A DNA stretch of 64,000 nucleotides from an uncultured Saprospiraceae bacterium. Its GTDB lineage: Bacteria; Bacteroidota; Bacteroidia; Chitinophagales; Saprospiraceae. A program made the position numbers and the translations under genes. Shown here one piece after another: positions 25,641-35,700 of the stretch. The stretch covers positions 1 through 64,000 of the forward strand of contig CAKZUK010000070.1 in NCBI GenBank assembly GCA_937921775.1, in the 5' to 3' direction. A model generated the notes under the pieces. That model was given only the letters and a program-made list of their open reading frames with translations, was not told where the DNA came from and made no database searches. Numbering within the stretch: position 1 is the first letter of the stretch; every line of letters starts with the position of its first letter.

Positions 25641-26369
25641 ATGAGCCTCAATTTTATCATAGCAAGCTTAGCCTCCCTTCTTCTCGGTATATCCAAAGGT
25701 GGCTTAAAAGGAATGGGAATATTGGTGGTGACGATGATCGTGCTGGTCTATGGAGCTAGAAATTCCACTGGAATCTTAGTTCCTCTATTTATCGTAGGAG
25801 ACATACTAGCAGTCATTTACTTCAAGAAGCATGTGAAGGTAAAGTATTTGATTCAGTTTATGCCAGCCATGTTGATCGGTGTAGTAGTAGCGGTATATGT
25901 AGGAAATGGTTGGGACGAAATCGTATTTAAAAAATGGATGTCAGCGATCATTCTTTTAAGTGTGATTTACATGTTTTGGTCTGAGTACAAATCAATTATT
26001 ATTAAGTCAGACAACTATCTGTTTAGTAATATAATTGGTTTCTCTGCTGGCTTTACTACTATGGTGGGAAATCTAGCGGGGCCCTTTGCTAATATATTCT
26101 TTCTCGCTACTCGCTTACCTAAAAACGAAATTGTCGGCACCGCCGCTTGGGTATTTTTCATCATCAATATTTTCAAAGTCCCTTTTCACATTTTCTCTTG
26201 GGAAACGATTCATCGCGAATCGCTTTTGATTGACTTGCAACTAGCTCCCTTTGTAATCCTTGGCTTCTTTTTGGGCACCCGATTATTGGGTCTTTTTAAT
26301 GAGAAGAATTATCGTAGGTTTTTGTTATTTGTGACGGCTATTGGAGCTGTAGTGATACTTTTTAAATAG
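25641..26369 (+). CDS. TSUP family (TauE/SafE) permease
   Basis: A 242-residue inner-membrane protein with seven to eight hydrophobic segments. The two TauE/SafE repeat motifs are present: GISKGGLKGMGILVV (near 17-31) in the first half and GFSAGFTTMVGNLAGPFANIFFL (near 132-154) in the second. The family exports or imports small organic and inorganic anions such as sulfite, sulfoacetate and taurine metabolites. Substrate cannot be assigned. It is monocistronic and convergent with the TonB receptor. Confidence 0.88.
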   Translation: MSLNFIIASLASLLLGISKGGLKGMGILVVTMIVLVYGARNSTGILVPLFIVGDILAVIYFKKHVKVKYLIQFMPAMLIGVVVAVYVGNGWDEIVFKKWMSAIILLSVIYMFWSEYKSIIIKSDNYLFSNIIGFSAGFTTMVGNLAGPFANIFFLATRLPKNEIVGTAAWVFFIINIFKVPFHIFSWETIHRESLLIDLQLAPFVILGFFLGTRLLGLFNEKNYRRFLLFVTAIGAVVILFK

Positions 26370-26384
26370 AGTTGGGAATTGGAG

Positions 26385-26454
26385 ATTGGAAGTTCCCCAT
26401 ATCGCAGAGTTACCGCATTTGTTACTCAGGGTAAAATGAAACTTCCAACTTCCT
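26385..26454. repeat. Inverted repeat between convergent genes
   Basis: GATTGGAAGTT (about 26385-26395) is complementary to AACTTCCAACTTCC (about 26441-26454). Sequence of this GGAAGTT/AACTTCC kind also occurs at about 52690-52730, 55245-55270 and 56286-56371, pointing to a dispersed family. It lies between the TSUP and TonB genes and may serve as a bidirectional terminator. Confidence 0.5.
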
Positions 26455-26461
26455 ACTTTTC

Positions 26462-28888
26462 TTAGCGCCCTACACGGCCAGCTTCTGCCTCTATTCCCGT
26501 CTTACGCTTACGCGATTTCACATTTTGATTTCCAAAATTATAGCTGACACTTAATGTTACTTTTCTACTATCCCAAGTTCCACTACCTTCAGATACCAAT
26601 CCATTAAATCGTGAAATACCACTCCATCCGTTCTCATAAAATAAATCGCTTGCGCTCAACTTTACGTTTAGATTGTTATTAAGAAATCGCTTTTGCAAAC
26701 CAATATCTAATCCCCAAGTAGGTTCATATTTAAAAACACCGCCCCAAATCCCTGGACCAGAGTAATAACCTGATACTTCACCAGTAAATCCTTCAGGCAA
26801 ATTAAAGGTATGTTGCTGGTAAACGGTGTAACTAAACACCTGTAAATCAACTGATCCACCTTCTCCATATTCTGCCTGATTATCAATATACGAACCACTT
26901 AGATTGAAGAAAGCAGACCACCATTTATTAATCTGTGTGGGTATGCTTAGGTTGGCACTAATGACTGTTTGATCATCCAAGTTATCCCATTGAATGAAAT
27001 TCGTTTTGTCATCTCTTTCATCCGGACCGATCAATCGGGTGATTTGATTAGAGGTTCGACTATAGCCTATTTTGAAATTATACATGTAATTCAAGGTGTA
27101 ACCCAACTCGATATTATTGACAATCTCAGGGTTTAATCTTGGATTTCCTTTCATAAGAGATATCTCACTCAATTGGTTTTCAAAAGGATTTAATACATCG
27201 TAATCAGGTCGATTAATTCGACGTCCATAATTCAAAGCCACGGTATGCTTTGGTTTTACTTGCCAAGTCAGACCTGCGCTTGGAAACCATTCTGGGTAAT
27301 TGAGATTGAAAGGTTCCTCAGATAAACTTTCATCAAAAACCTGCAACTGCCCATCTGCGTCGGTTTGTTCAAAACGAAGACCTGCAGAATAAGTCAATTT
27401 TGGATTAATCGTTCCTGCGTAACTAACATAAGCTGCGTACACATTTTCGTTATAATCAAAAATATTTGATCGCTGATTGTTTTGGGTGAGCTTATCACCA
27501 TCTACGTTGAAAAACAAAAAAGTATTATCAGATACGACACGACTTAACTTAGAACCCAAGCCTAGTTTACCTCCCATAAACTTCTGTTCATAATCCAGTT
27601 TGAAAGTATAAATATCAATGTCAGTTGGTGTTTCAATAGCATTATTATTAACCGACAAAATATCCTCCTCATTTGGCCCATAGTATAAATTAGGTTGAGC
27701 ACGAGCTGTCTCATTAACAAAGCGACCAAAGTCCAAATCTAGGTTGAGCGTCTGCTCTGTTTTACGATTATTGAATCTGTAATTGAGATTATACTGACTT
27801 TGATCTTTTGTTCCATTTTCAGTATTATTGGCAACCAAAATACTATCGAAAGCGATCATTTCAGAAAAAGGTGCAATGCCAATTCGGTTGGTATTCTCAC
27901 TTTCTTTTAGGGTATGATTTCCACTTACAATAAAACCCATCGTATGCTTATCTCCCATAAAGAAATCAGTTCCAATACGGTAATTTGTATTATCATTGAT
28001 GTGTTTACTATTGTTGGTCTCATCCAAAAAGATTCCATTCTGGGTACTTTCAAAAATAATATCGTGAAAGGATCTTCGACTTCCGTAACCAACATTACCG
28101 AAAACATTCATCCGACTGTTTCGATAGTTACCACTTGCTCCTAGATTATAGGAAGCATATCGACCTTTCCCGTAGCTACCATTGACGGTTCCATTTGCAC
28201 CATGTTCCTTATTCCGTTTCAATCGGATATCAATAATACCCGCATTACCTTCTGCCTCATAGCGTGCTCCAGGATTTGTGATAATATCGATCCGATCAAT
28301 TTGTTCTGCTGGAATATTTTTCAAGTAATTGCTAAGATCATCACCCGACAAAGGCAAACGTTTTCCATCTACATAAAGGAGCACTCCTGCACGACCTAAG
28401 ACAGTTATGTTTTCATTGTTGTCAACCGTTACACTAGGCGCTTTTCGCATAAGTGAAAGCGCATCTGAGCCCACACTATTAATTGTTCCTTCCACATTAA
28501 AAACGGTTCGATCTGGTTTAATTTCTACAAGGGCTCGTTTTGCGGTGACCATTGCTTCTCCTAGCTCAATTGAGCTTAGCCCAAACTGCAAAACACCTAA
28601 TTGCATATCTTCATCAGCCTTCAGGTTTAAGTCCCTTCTTGTCAGGTCATCTAGTCCAACGTAGGAGGCAATCAGATAATAATCCCCTGCTTTCAAACCT
28701 TGCAATTTAAAGTTACCCTTATCATCGCTGGCTTCTACTTTGTACAGACTGCTATCCGCTGCATTGTAAAGTGCTACATTGGCATAATCGACAGCAGTAC
28801 CGTCATTATTTTGCAACTGACCGCTTATTGAAGAAGCATATATTTGGGAGAGAAAAGAACTAAGTAATAGAAGTAGAGTAACACGCAT
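26462..28888 (-). CDS. TonB-dependent receptor, outer-membrane beta-barrel family
   Basis: An 808-residue outer-membrane receptor: signal peptide (1-18), carboxypeptidase-regulatory-like domain (about 20-100, SGQLQNNDGTAVDYANVALYN), plug (about 120-225, with NSVGSDALSLMRKAPSVTVD and NPGARYEAEGNAGIIDIRLK), then a large barrel of the OMP_b-brl_3 kind ending SVSYNFGNQNVKSRKRK. The last 20 residues form a basic tail beyond the final strand, which is unusual because barrels normally end in an aromatic residue. No SusD partner is adjacent, so it is probably not a glycan SusCD pair; peptide, siderophore or metal uptake is likelier. Confidence 0.9.
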   Translation of the reverse strand: MRVTLLLLLSSFLSQIYASSISGQLQNNDGTAVDYANVALYNAADSSLYKVEASDDKGNFKLQGLKAGDYYLIASYVGLDDLTRRDLNLKADEDMQLGVLQFGLSSIELGEAMVTAKRALVEIKPDRTVFNVEGTINSVGSDALSLMRKAPSVTVDNNENITVLGRAGVLLYVDGKRLPLSGDDLSNYLKNIPAEQIDRIDIITNPGARYEAEGNAGIIDIRLKRNKEHGANGTVNGSYGKGRYASYNLGASGNYRNSRMNVFGNVGYGSRRSFHDIIFESTQNGIFLDETNNSKHINDNTNYRIGTDFFMGDKHTMGFIVSGNHTLKESENTNRIGIAPFSEMIAFDSILVANNTENGTKDQSQYNLNYRFNNRKTEQTLNLDLDFGRFVNETARAQPNLYYGPNEEDILSVNNNAIETPTDIDIYTFKLDYEQKFMGGKLGLGSKLSRVVSDNTFLFFNVDGDKLTQNNQRSNIFDYNENVYAAYVSYAGTINPKLTYSAGLRFEQTDADGQLQVFDESLSEEPFNLNYPEWFPSAGLTWQVKPKHTVALNYGRRINRPDYDVLNPFENQLSEISLMKGNPRLNPEIVNNIELGYTLNYMYNFKIGYSRTSNQITRLIGPDERDDKTNFIQWDNLDDQTVISANLSIPTQINKWWSAFFNLSGSYIDNQAEYGEGGSVDLQVFSYTVYQQHTFNLPEGFTGEVSGYYSGPGIWGGVFKYEPTWGLDIGLQKRFLNNNLNVKLSASDLFYENGWSGISRFNGLVSEGSGTWDSRKVTLSVSYNFGNQNVKSRKRKTGIEAEAGRVGR

Positions 28889-28976
28889 AAAAATATTTTA
28901 TTAGTTTTTAAGAGAGGCGACTTGCTTGAAACACGATTTACTCAATTGTGTTGCAATAAAGGTCTTGTATTTTTGA

Positions 28977-29025
28977 CTCTTTGACAAATCCAGTAGTAGA
29001 AGCCAATGTTATTTGTCGTAGAACG
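28977..29025. repeat. MITE-like element, copy C (internally deleted)
   Basis: CTCTTTGACAAAT, then CCAGTAGTAGAAGCCAATG, then ATTTGTCGTAGAACG. Both ends and the left 20 internal bases match copies A and B, but about 55 central bases are missing. Similarity to copy B continues after the right end (GAACGGTATTT against GAACGATATTT). Deletion derivatives of this kind are typical of non-autonomous elements. Confidence 0.75.
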
Positions 29026-29165
29026 GTATTTTATAGATACTTGAAAGCACAAAGGTACAATAAGCTAATGAAGTTGTTACCTAGCTGTTATTTTGAACTA
29101 AAATAATCTAGTGGTACAGCTAAGGATAGATATAAAAAAAAATGAAAGCTCAGCTTAGCTGGACC

Positions 29166-29181
29166 CCGGACTTTAGTCCGG
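29166..29181. repeat. Short GC-rich hairpin CCGGACTTTAGTCCGG
   Basis: Seven-base arms around TT, followed by CCAAAAAAAAG. Lies in the repeat-rich gap 28889-29628. Could be a terminator for rightward transcripts, but no plus-strand gene precedes it. Confidence 0.55.
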
Positions 29182-29270
29182 CCAAAAAAAAGAAAATTTC
29201 GGACTAAACAGGCCGACCAAGAATCCAGTTGCTTGAATATTTTGGCCGCATCGCTTTTAGGAATGTTTCT

Positions 29271-29443
29271 AAATGTAAAACCGCAAAACGCTGTGCTGAG
29301 CGAAACTGTCTACTTGGCGCAGCCAGATAGAGTCGAAGTATGATAAATTTAAAATGTAAAAGTGACCAAAAATCGCGGCTTTCTAAGGTAGCATGTCGTT
29401 CGCGGGCAAACTTTTACATTTTAAATTTTGCGGTTTTACATTT
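29271..29443. repeat. Nested inverted repeats, TAAATGTAAAA family copy 2
   Basis: Two perfect nested pairs: outer arms of 18 bases at 29271-29288 (AAATGTAAAACCGCAAAA) and 29426-29443, inner arms of 19 bases at 29345-29363 and 29410-29428. The loop contains TCGTTCGCGGGCAAACTT, matching the loop of copy 1 at 14685-14700. Two related segments with TGTCTA...AGCCAGATAGA(G/C)TCGA occur at about 29308-29337 and 29463-29491. Part of AAAACGCTGTGCT recurs at about 63600-63612. Confidence 0.75.
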
Positions 29444-29628
29444 TACATCCAGGCTGGTGGCCTGTCTAGTTAGCCAGATAGACTCGACAGGTTTAAACTC
29501 TATTCCGCTGCTAAAACCAATTGCTGGTCGCCCTCTAAAGTCCAAAATTCGACAAAATTCTACGAAGGAAGTGCAATAAATTCCAAGCCAAACAAAAGAA
29601 TAGTGCAAACAGACTTGCCTTATCGAAA

Positions 29629-31014
29629 CTAAACCTCCGTATTAGCTTTAATAAGCTCCGCATACCAAAGTGCAGAAGCCTTCGGTGTTCGCACAAGTGT
29701 TTCATAATCAACATGATGGATTCCAAAACGCTTGCTATAGCCAGAAGCCCATTCGAAGTTATCCATAAATGACCAAACGAAATAACCTTTTAGTTGTACG
29801 CCATTTTCAATGGCTTCGTGGCAAGCTTCAAGGTAGGTTTTTATATAATCGAGGCGATTTTGATCGTCTACTTTGCCATCTATCATTTCATTATCCATAG
29901 CACAACCATTTTCAGTGATGTAGATCTCTGGAGAATCGTAACGTTCATTGATCCATTCCAATAGTTTTCGGCAACCCCAAGGAACAAGGTTCCAGCCCAT
30001 AGCTGTTTTCTTCCATTCAGGATCAGAACTTAGGTTAATCATTTGATCTTCTGCCATACCACTATTATCATAAACGCTGGTTTCTATCAAACCTTCAGAT
30101 CCATCTGAGACCAACATAGTACTATAATGATTGAGCCCAAAAAAGTCGGAAGAGTTTTTCAAAAGAGCCTTTTCACTATCTGTAAAAACAGGAAGCCGCT
30201 CTCCCACTCGATCTCGCATACACTTTGGATAATCACCCAAATAAATCGGATCAGCAAACCAAGCTAAAAAGAATTCCATGGCTCTTTGCGCAGCAGCAAT
30301 ATCCTTTGGGTCATCGGTAGCAGGTTCCCGCCAATCACAATTATTAGTGATCCCAATTTTTCCTTTTTGATTTGTTTGAAATTCCTTGCGGTAAACGTCT
30401 ACAGCCTTTGCATGTGCAAGCAGCACATTATGACCTGCTTGATAAGGCTCTGCATTCGAAACCCGACCAGGCGCAAACAAACCCATTCCATATCCCAAAA
30501 CAGTTATCACCCAAGGCTCATTAATGGTAATCCAGTTTTTGACCCGATCACCAAAATGCTGATAACATACTCTAGCATAATCTGCAAACAAATCAGAGAT
30601 GTCATCGCCCAACCAACCATCGTTCTCAAACTCCAATGCCAATGGCATATCCCAATGATAGAGCGTTACCCATGGCTCAATATCATTAGCCAGCAATTCA
30701 TCAATAAGGTCGGAGTAAAACTGAATGCCTTTTTCATTGATTTTATCTGCTCTTCCGTTTGGCAGAATTCGTGGCCAAGCAATTGAAAAACGATAAGCTT
30801 GCAAACCCAAATTCTTCATGAGTTGTACATCTTCTTTCATCTTGTGATAATGGTCACAAGCGAGATCACCTGTGTCGTTGGAGTCTACCTTACCTGGAAT
30901 TTGGCAAAAGGCGTCCCATATGGATGGGCCTTTGCCGTCTTTGTTGGCAGCTCCTTCTATTTGAAATGCTGAGGTGGCAGTACCCCAGAGGAAATCTTTT
31001 GGGAAGTGTTTCAT
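29629..31014 (-). CDS. GH1 beta-glucosidase
   Basis: A 461-residue family 1 glycoside hydrolase, full length, no signal peptide, so cytoplasmic. The N-terminal signature DFLWGTATSAFQIEGA (6-21), the acid/base motif TINEPW (about 163-168) and the nucleophile motif YITENGCA (about 350-357) are intact, as are WSFMDNFEWASGYSKRFG residues that bind the sugar. It hydrolyses beta-linked glucosides or galactosides after import. No transporter is adjacent. It is convergent with nothing and separated from glmM by a hairpin. Confidence 0.95.
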   Translation of the reverse strand: MKHFPKDFLWGTATSAFQIEGAANKDGKGPSIWDAFCQIPGKVDSNDTGDLACDHYHKMKEDVQLMKNLGLQAYRFSIAWPRILPNGRADKINEKGIQFYSDLIDELLANDIEPWVTLYHWDMPLALEFENDGWLGDDISDLFADYARVCYQHFGDRVKNWITINEPWVITVLGYGMGLFAPGRVSNAEPYQAGHNVLLAHAKAVDVYRKEFQTNQKGKIGITNNCDWREPATDDPKDIAAAQRAMEFFLAWFADPIYLGDYPKCMRDRVGERLPVFTDSEKALLKNSSDFFGLNHYSTMLVSDGSEGLIETSVYDNSGMAEDQMINLSSDPEWKKTAMGWNLVPWGCRKLLEWINERYDSPEIYITENGCAMDNEMIDGKVDDQNRLDYIKTYLEACHEAIENGVQLKGYFVWSFMDNFEWASGYSKRFGIHHVDYETLVRTPKASALWYAELIKANTEV

Positions 31015-31100
31015 AACTTATTAATGAAAATTAGAAATTATTAGTCCGTTCTGTTTTAAATCTTATGCTGATTTTTTAGCATCCACAGCAGTTTGAAAAC

Positions 31101-31159
31101 ATATAGGCAGTAGCACATAGATCATTCAATCGATCAAACTATGTATTACTGCCTATATA
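31101..31159 (-). terminator. Hairpin downstream of glmM
   Basis: ATATAGGCAGTA (31101-31112) pairs with TACTGCCTATAT, and inner ACATAG pairs with CTATGT. It lies 27 bases past the glmM stop in the minus direction and before the beta-glucosidase start. The T-run is weak, so termination is likely but not certain. Confidence 0.6.
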
Positions 31160-31185
31160 CTAAAACGCCGTAGAAGAAATCATGA

Positions 31186-32568
31186 TTACACCGTAGTCAA
31201 ACTCTCAATCGAAGCTTTCATCTTGGCCACCAAGCTTTCCGCTTGCTCCACAGATTTTGCTTCTGAGTAAATACGAACAATTGGTTCTGTGTTTGACTTT
31301 CGCATGTGTACCCAACTATCAGCAAAATTAATTTTAAGCCCGTCAATGGTATTGCAATCTTCGTTCTTAAACTCTTGGTGCAAACCATCAAGGATTGCGT
31401 TTAGGTCCAAACCTTTTTCCAATTGAATTTTATCTTTTACCATGTGGTAAAGTGGGTAACTAGCCTTTAGCGCCGACATCGTTTTTCCATTCTTAGCAAG
31501 ATGAGAAAGCATCAAAGCGATACCAACTAAAGCGTCTCTTCCGTAATGCAATCCGGGAATGATGATGCCACCATTTCCTTCACCACCGAGTACCGCATCT
31601 ACTTCTTTCATTTTAGTTACTACGTTGACTTCACCAACAGCACTAGCAAAATATTTGCCTCCATGCTTTTCTGTCACATCACGTAATGCTCTTGTTGAGG
31701 AAAGATTGGATACCGTATTTCCACTTTTAATTCCAAGCATATAATCTGCAATAGCAACCAAGGTATATTCTTCCCCAAACAAAGTTCCATCTTCACAAGC
31801 AAAAGCGAGGCGATCAACATCAGGGTCAACCGAAATTCCTAGATCTGCCTTTTCAGAAACCATCTTGGCAGAAAGCTCAGTGAGGTGCTTAGGAAGTGGT
31901 TCTGGATTATGTGCAAATTTACCATTAGGCTCACCATTAATCATCACATACTCACAGCCCAAACGATCCAAAAGTGGTGGAATTGAAATGGCTCCTGACG
32001 AATTAACTGGATCAATTACAATTTTAAATTTACGAGCTTTTATTGCATCTACATCAATCCAGTCCATTGCCAGAATCAAATCAATATGACGTTCAATCCA
32101 GCCTGCTGCTTTTTCATAGGTTCCCAACTCATCAACCTCGGCATATCGAATGGCTCCTTCATCCAACATTTTGAGCAATAGCTCACCATCAGCTTTTGAG
32201 ATAAACTCTCCTTTTTCATTCAAAAATTTAAGTGCATTCCAATGAGCCGGATTATGACTAGCAGTTATGATGATTCCAGCACCTGCTCCAAGCGCAGTTA
32301 CCGCAATTTCTACCGTGGGAGTAGTTGATAGCTCAAGGTCAATTACGTCAATCCCTAGACCATTTAAAGTGGCGCTCACCAGTTGAGTGACCATTGGTCC
32401 TGAAATACGGGCATCGCGCCCCAATACTACCTTTTTCGTATTGCCTTTTTGGAGTAGCCAATAGCCGAAAGCAGCTGTACATTCTACAATGTCTTGTGGA
32501 GTTAGATTATCCCCTGCCGATCCACCGATCGTTCCTCTTATTCCTGAGATTGATTTAATTATTGACAT
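31186..32568 (-). CDS. glmM: Phosphoglucosamine mutase
   Basis: A 460-residue alpha-D-phosphohexomutase. Catalytic phosphoserine loop TASHNPAHWNALKF, metal loop DPDVDRLAF, sugar loop EGNGGIIIPGLHYGRDA and phosphate loop RKSNTEPIVRIYSEAKS are all present. The size and loop sequences fit the Bacteroidota GlmM that turns glucosamine-6-phosphate into glucosamine-1-phosphate for peptidoglycan and lipopolysaccharide. Phosphoglucomutase activity cannot be excluded from sequence. I chose ATG 32568 (MSIIKSISGIRGTIGG), not the longer frame from 32601, because the family N terminus begins there. Confidence 0.9.
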   Translation of the reverse strand: MSIIKSISGIRGTIGGSAGDNLTPQDIVECTAAFGYWLLQKGNTKKVVLGRDARISGPMVTQLVSATLNGLGIDVIDLELSTTPTVEIAVTALGAGAGIIITASHNPAHWNALKFLNEKGEFISKADGELLLKMLDEGAIRYAEVDELGTYEKAAGWIERHIDLILAMDWIDVDAIKARKFKIVIDPVNSSGAISIPPLLDRLGCEYVMINGEPNGKFAHNPEPLPKHLTELSAKMVSEKADLGISVDPDVDRLAFACEDGTLFGEEYTLVAIADYMLGIKSGNTVSNLSSTRALRDVTEKHGGKYFASAVGEVNVVTKMKEVDAVLGGEGNGGIIIPGLHYGRDALVGIALMLSHLAKNGKTMSALKASYPLYHMVKDKIQLEKGLDLNAILDGLHQEFKNEDCNTIDGLKINFADSWVHMRKSNTEPIVRIYSEAKSVEQAESLVAKMKASIESLTTV

Positions 32569-32598
32569 ATGAGTGATTTTGTGTGTTATTAGAAGCGG

Positions 32599-32606
32599 CA
32601 AAGTTA
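32599..32606 (-). promoter_or_regulatory. Candidate -7 box of glmM
   Basis: TAACTTTG on the minus strand, a full match to TAnnTTTG, 30 bases upstream of the ATG at 32568. No matching -33 element is evident. Confidence 0.4.
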
Positions 32607-32759
32607 ATAATAAAATTATTATTGGGAAGTGTTTTTCTGAGACGATATCTCTAGATGTGACGGAGCTAAGTCTTTCAAGCTAAGCGTGAAGATTATTATT
32701 AGTGGATTGTTTTCCAAAGCATATTTGAATCCCTAAAATATAAGGGTAATGGGCACATT

Positions 32760-35700
32760 CTAATTCGTTCCTGTTCTTACAAAGCGAACAACATGCAAGC
32801 GACCATTTTCCGAAAGACTTAAGGTATAAACACCATTTGCCAAGTTGTTGACATCAATGGTATGCGGCTGAGAGCGATTTTCCGAAAGGGAATAAACAAG
32901 ACGTCCAAGGGCATCATGAATCATCAAAGTATAATCTTGCAATTCAGGACTTAGACCAATATTTAGTTTATCAAAGACAGGATTTGGATACAGCCAAACA
33001 AGTGGACTTGCTGATTCAATCTCCTCATTTGAGATAAACAAAAGTACTTCAAACTCTTCTACTACTTCTGGAGCTGCGCTATATACTGGATTGCCTGGCT
33101 GACTTGCGGTGACTTGTACGTATCCTACTACACCATTCAATGTAACTAAATTCCCAGTAATACTTGCAGGTCCTGTAATTGAAAAACTGACTGGCAATCC
33201 AGAACTTGAAGATGCTAGTACTTCAAAAGCTTGATCAGTTATGAGCTTATCAGCTATTGATTCAAAGCTTATTGTTTGTGGAACCAGACTTACGTCAAAA
33301 CTTTGTTGTGATGCTGAAGCTGGATAGTAATCACTGTCCCCAGATTGATCGGCTTGAACGACTACAGTACCGACGATACTAGTTAATGTAATCGTGTTTC
33401 CAACAATAGTAGCTGGCCCCGAAACAATGCTATAGCTAACTGGTAAGGAAGAGCTGGCTGTGGCCGAAATATTGAATGGTAAATCTATCACAAATTTATC
33501 TACAAGGGGAGCAAAATCTATACTCTGACTCAATAATATCGCTTCTGTTATTTCAAAAGATTGAGTAACAGGAGCAGCTGGATTATAATCGATATTACCA
33601 GCTTGACTTGCTTCTACTGTTACCGTTCCTACTACGCCATCAAGAGTGATGGTATTACCGGCAATGGAAGCTGGACCGGAAAGTATCGTATAGCTGATGG
33701 CAAGACCAGAACTTGCAACAGCGAATACATCAAAAGATGCTGCTGTCGTTTCTTTGTCAGGAATAGCAGTAAAGTTGATACTTTGATTCAATAATACTGC
33801 CTCCGTTACTTCAAAAGATTGACTTACTGAAACGGCTGGATTGTAATCGCTATTCCCTGGTTGACTTACTTCTACAGTTATTGTTCCTACTACTCCGTCA
33901 AGAGTAATGCTGTTGCCAGCAATGGAAGCTGGGCCAGAAAGAATGGTATAACTAACTGCTAATCCAGAACTTGCTGAAGCGAATATATCAAAAGGAATAT
34001 CTGTTGTTTCTTTGTCAGGGATCGCAGTAAAATTGATCGTTTGGTTAAGCTGTGTATTATTTTGAGCACCTGGAGTTGGAGCGACTGGCAGCCAACTCTC
34101 CGGTAAGGCATTGTCTAAAACTGGAGCAATCAATTGCAAAGTTGCACCTGTACCTGCAGCTACAGTTGGCCAAGGAGCATTGTCATCGTATGACACCTCA
34201 TCACTGAAGGTATTGTTTGCATTTCGGATAGCAATCAACTCTCCCCCATTTGATAGTTTAAAATCACCGTTGGCAGAATTACCAAAACTTCCAATGAAAT
34301 TGCTAACAGAAGGAAACATACTCGAAAACAAGTTTGCGTCTTCAACAAGAACCAGGTATTCATCTGGAGCAAGCATTGTGTTATCTGGAATACTAAAGTA
34401 TTCACCACTCTCATCTTCAAAGTACCAAGCAGAAAGGTCAACCATTGTACCACTATTGTTATATAATTCTATCCAGTCACCTGAATCAAAGTTATCGGCA
34501 GATTCGTAATTAATTTCGTTGATCACAACATCGGCTATTTGGCTAGACCCCAAAACAAAATGAGCTATAATATCAGTATCGCCAGACAAGATCACTTCCC
34601 CACTCGCTTCTGCCAGAGGCAAACCCGTCCAGTGAGAAAAGATATATCCTGGTGCAGCAACTGCTGAAACAGGGATTGCAATTCCTTCAAAATGTTTTCC
34701 AGAAAAAGGAGCATAGTTTTCATCAACTGTCAGCGTACTCCACGCTACTTTTCCACCTACAAGCGGCTCTACAGTGATGGATATTTCAGACTGGCCTGTA
34801 ACGTCATCAAACTCCTGTTCGAAATCTTCCCATACTACTGGTGTCCGATTTTCTGCGAAATACTCAACGATACTTATTTTGTTTGGATAATCCCAAATGA
34901 TGTTATTAAATCGCTCATTGTAAAAAGCAATTTCATCGGTATAGGCTGTTTCAAATTCACCTAACCTTGCCAGCAAACGCTGGGTGTTATACAAAACGTT
35001 TAGTTGATCCGCCGCTCGATTGAGGTAATCTGTTCGAGCTTGATCGTTTTCCAAAATTCTTCGCAAGAGTAGCGTTGCCCAAGGTACATTATAATATTCA
35101 TCTCCCATTGGATCCATGACCATGGCAACAGAATTGGAATTTGGATCACCTGATTCCCAAATTTCATTAATGGGTCGGAGTCCAAAACCGAAATCTAAAT
35201 CATAGGTTAACCATCGCCATTTAGCATCTGGTGTTTGTTCGCGATAACGTCTGTTATTATTCCCTGGCCAATCCGTATTATCAATAAACAATCCAAATAG
35301 AATATAATCGATGTAGTGATCGATGTCCATTTTAGTTTTCAGGGAGTCCATCATGACTTCCGTTTCAAAAGAATGATCTTCATAAAATTCTCTAAAGTCC
35401 AACCACTCCGTATCTGTACCACGTACTAAGTCGTCATTTTTAAACATGATATCGACTTCGTCGTCATCAATTCCTTTTCTTCTTTCGATGTAGCGATGGT
35501 CCATTTTTTCGCGCATGTTATGTACACCAAAATAAGTTCCATTCAAGTAAACAACAGCTGGTCGATAATCCTGTAAATCTAAGTTGGGTTCTTTTATCAA
35601 ACCATCCACGTCTTCGATTTCACGAACCAGACTACTTGCCATAGCGTCTCGAAACATCGTGCTATTGAAATCTTGTCCCGAATTCCGTAGAATAAACGCA

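Noticed and set aside
25641-26369. Member of the Crp sulfur regulon
   Set aside because: TSUP permeases can move sulfur compounds, but no TGTGA-N6-TCACA site lies upstream and it is far from the block.
29535-29726. Extra minus-strand gene of 63 codons
   Set aside because: It overlaps the 3' end of the beta-glucosidase gene in another frame and has no features of its own.
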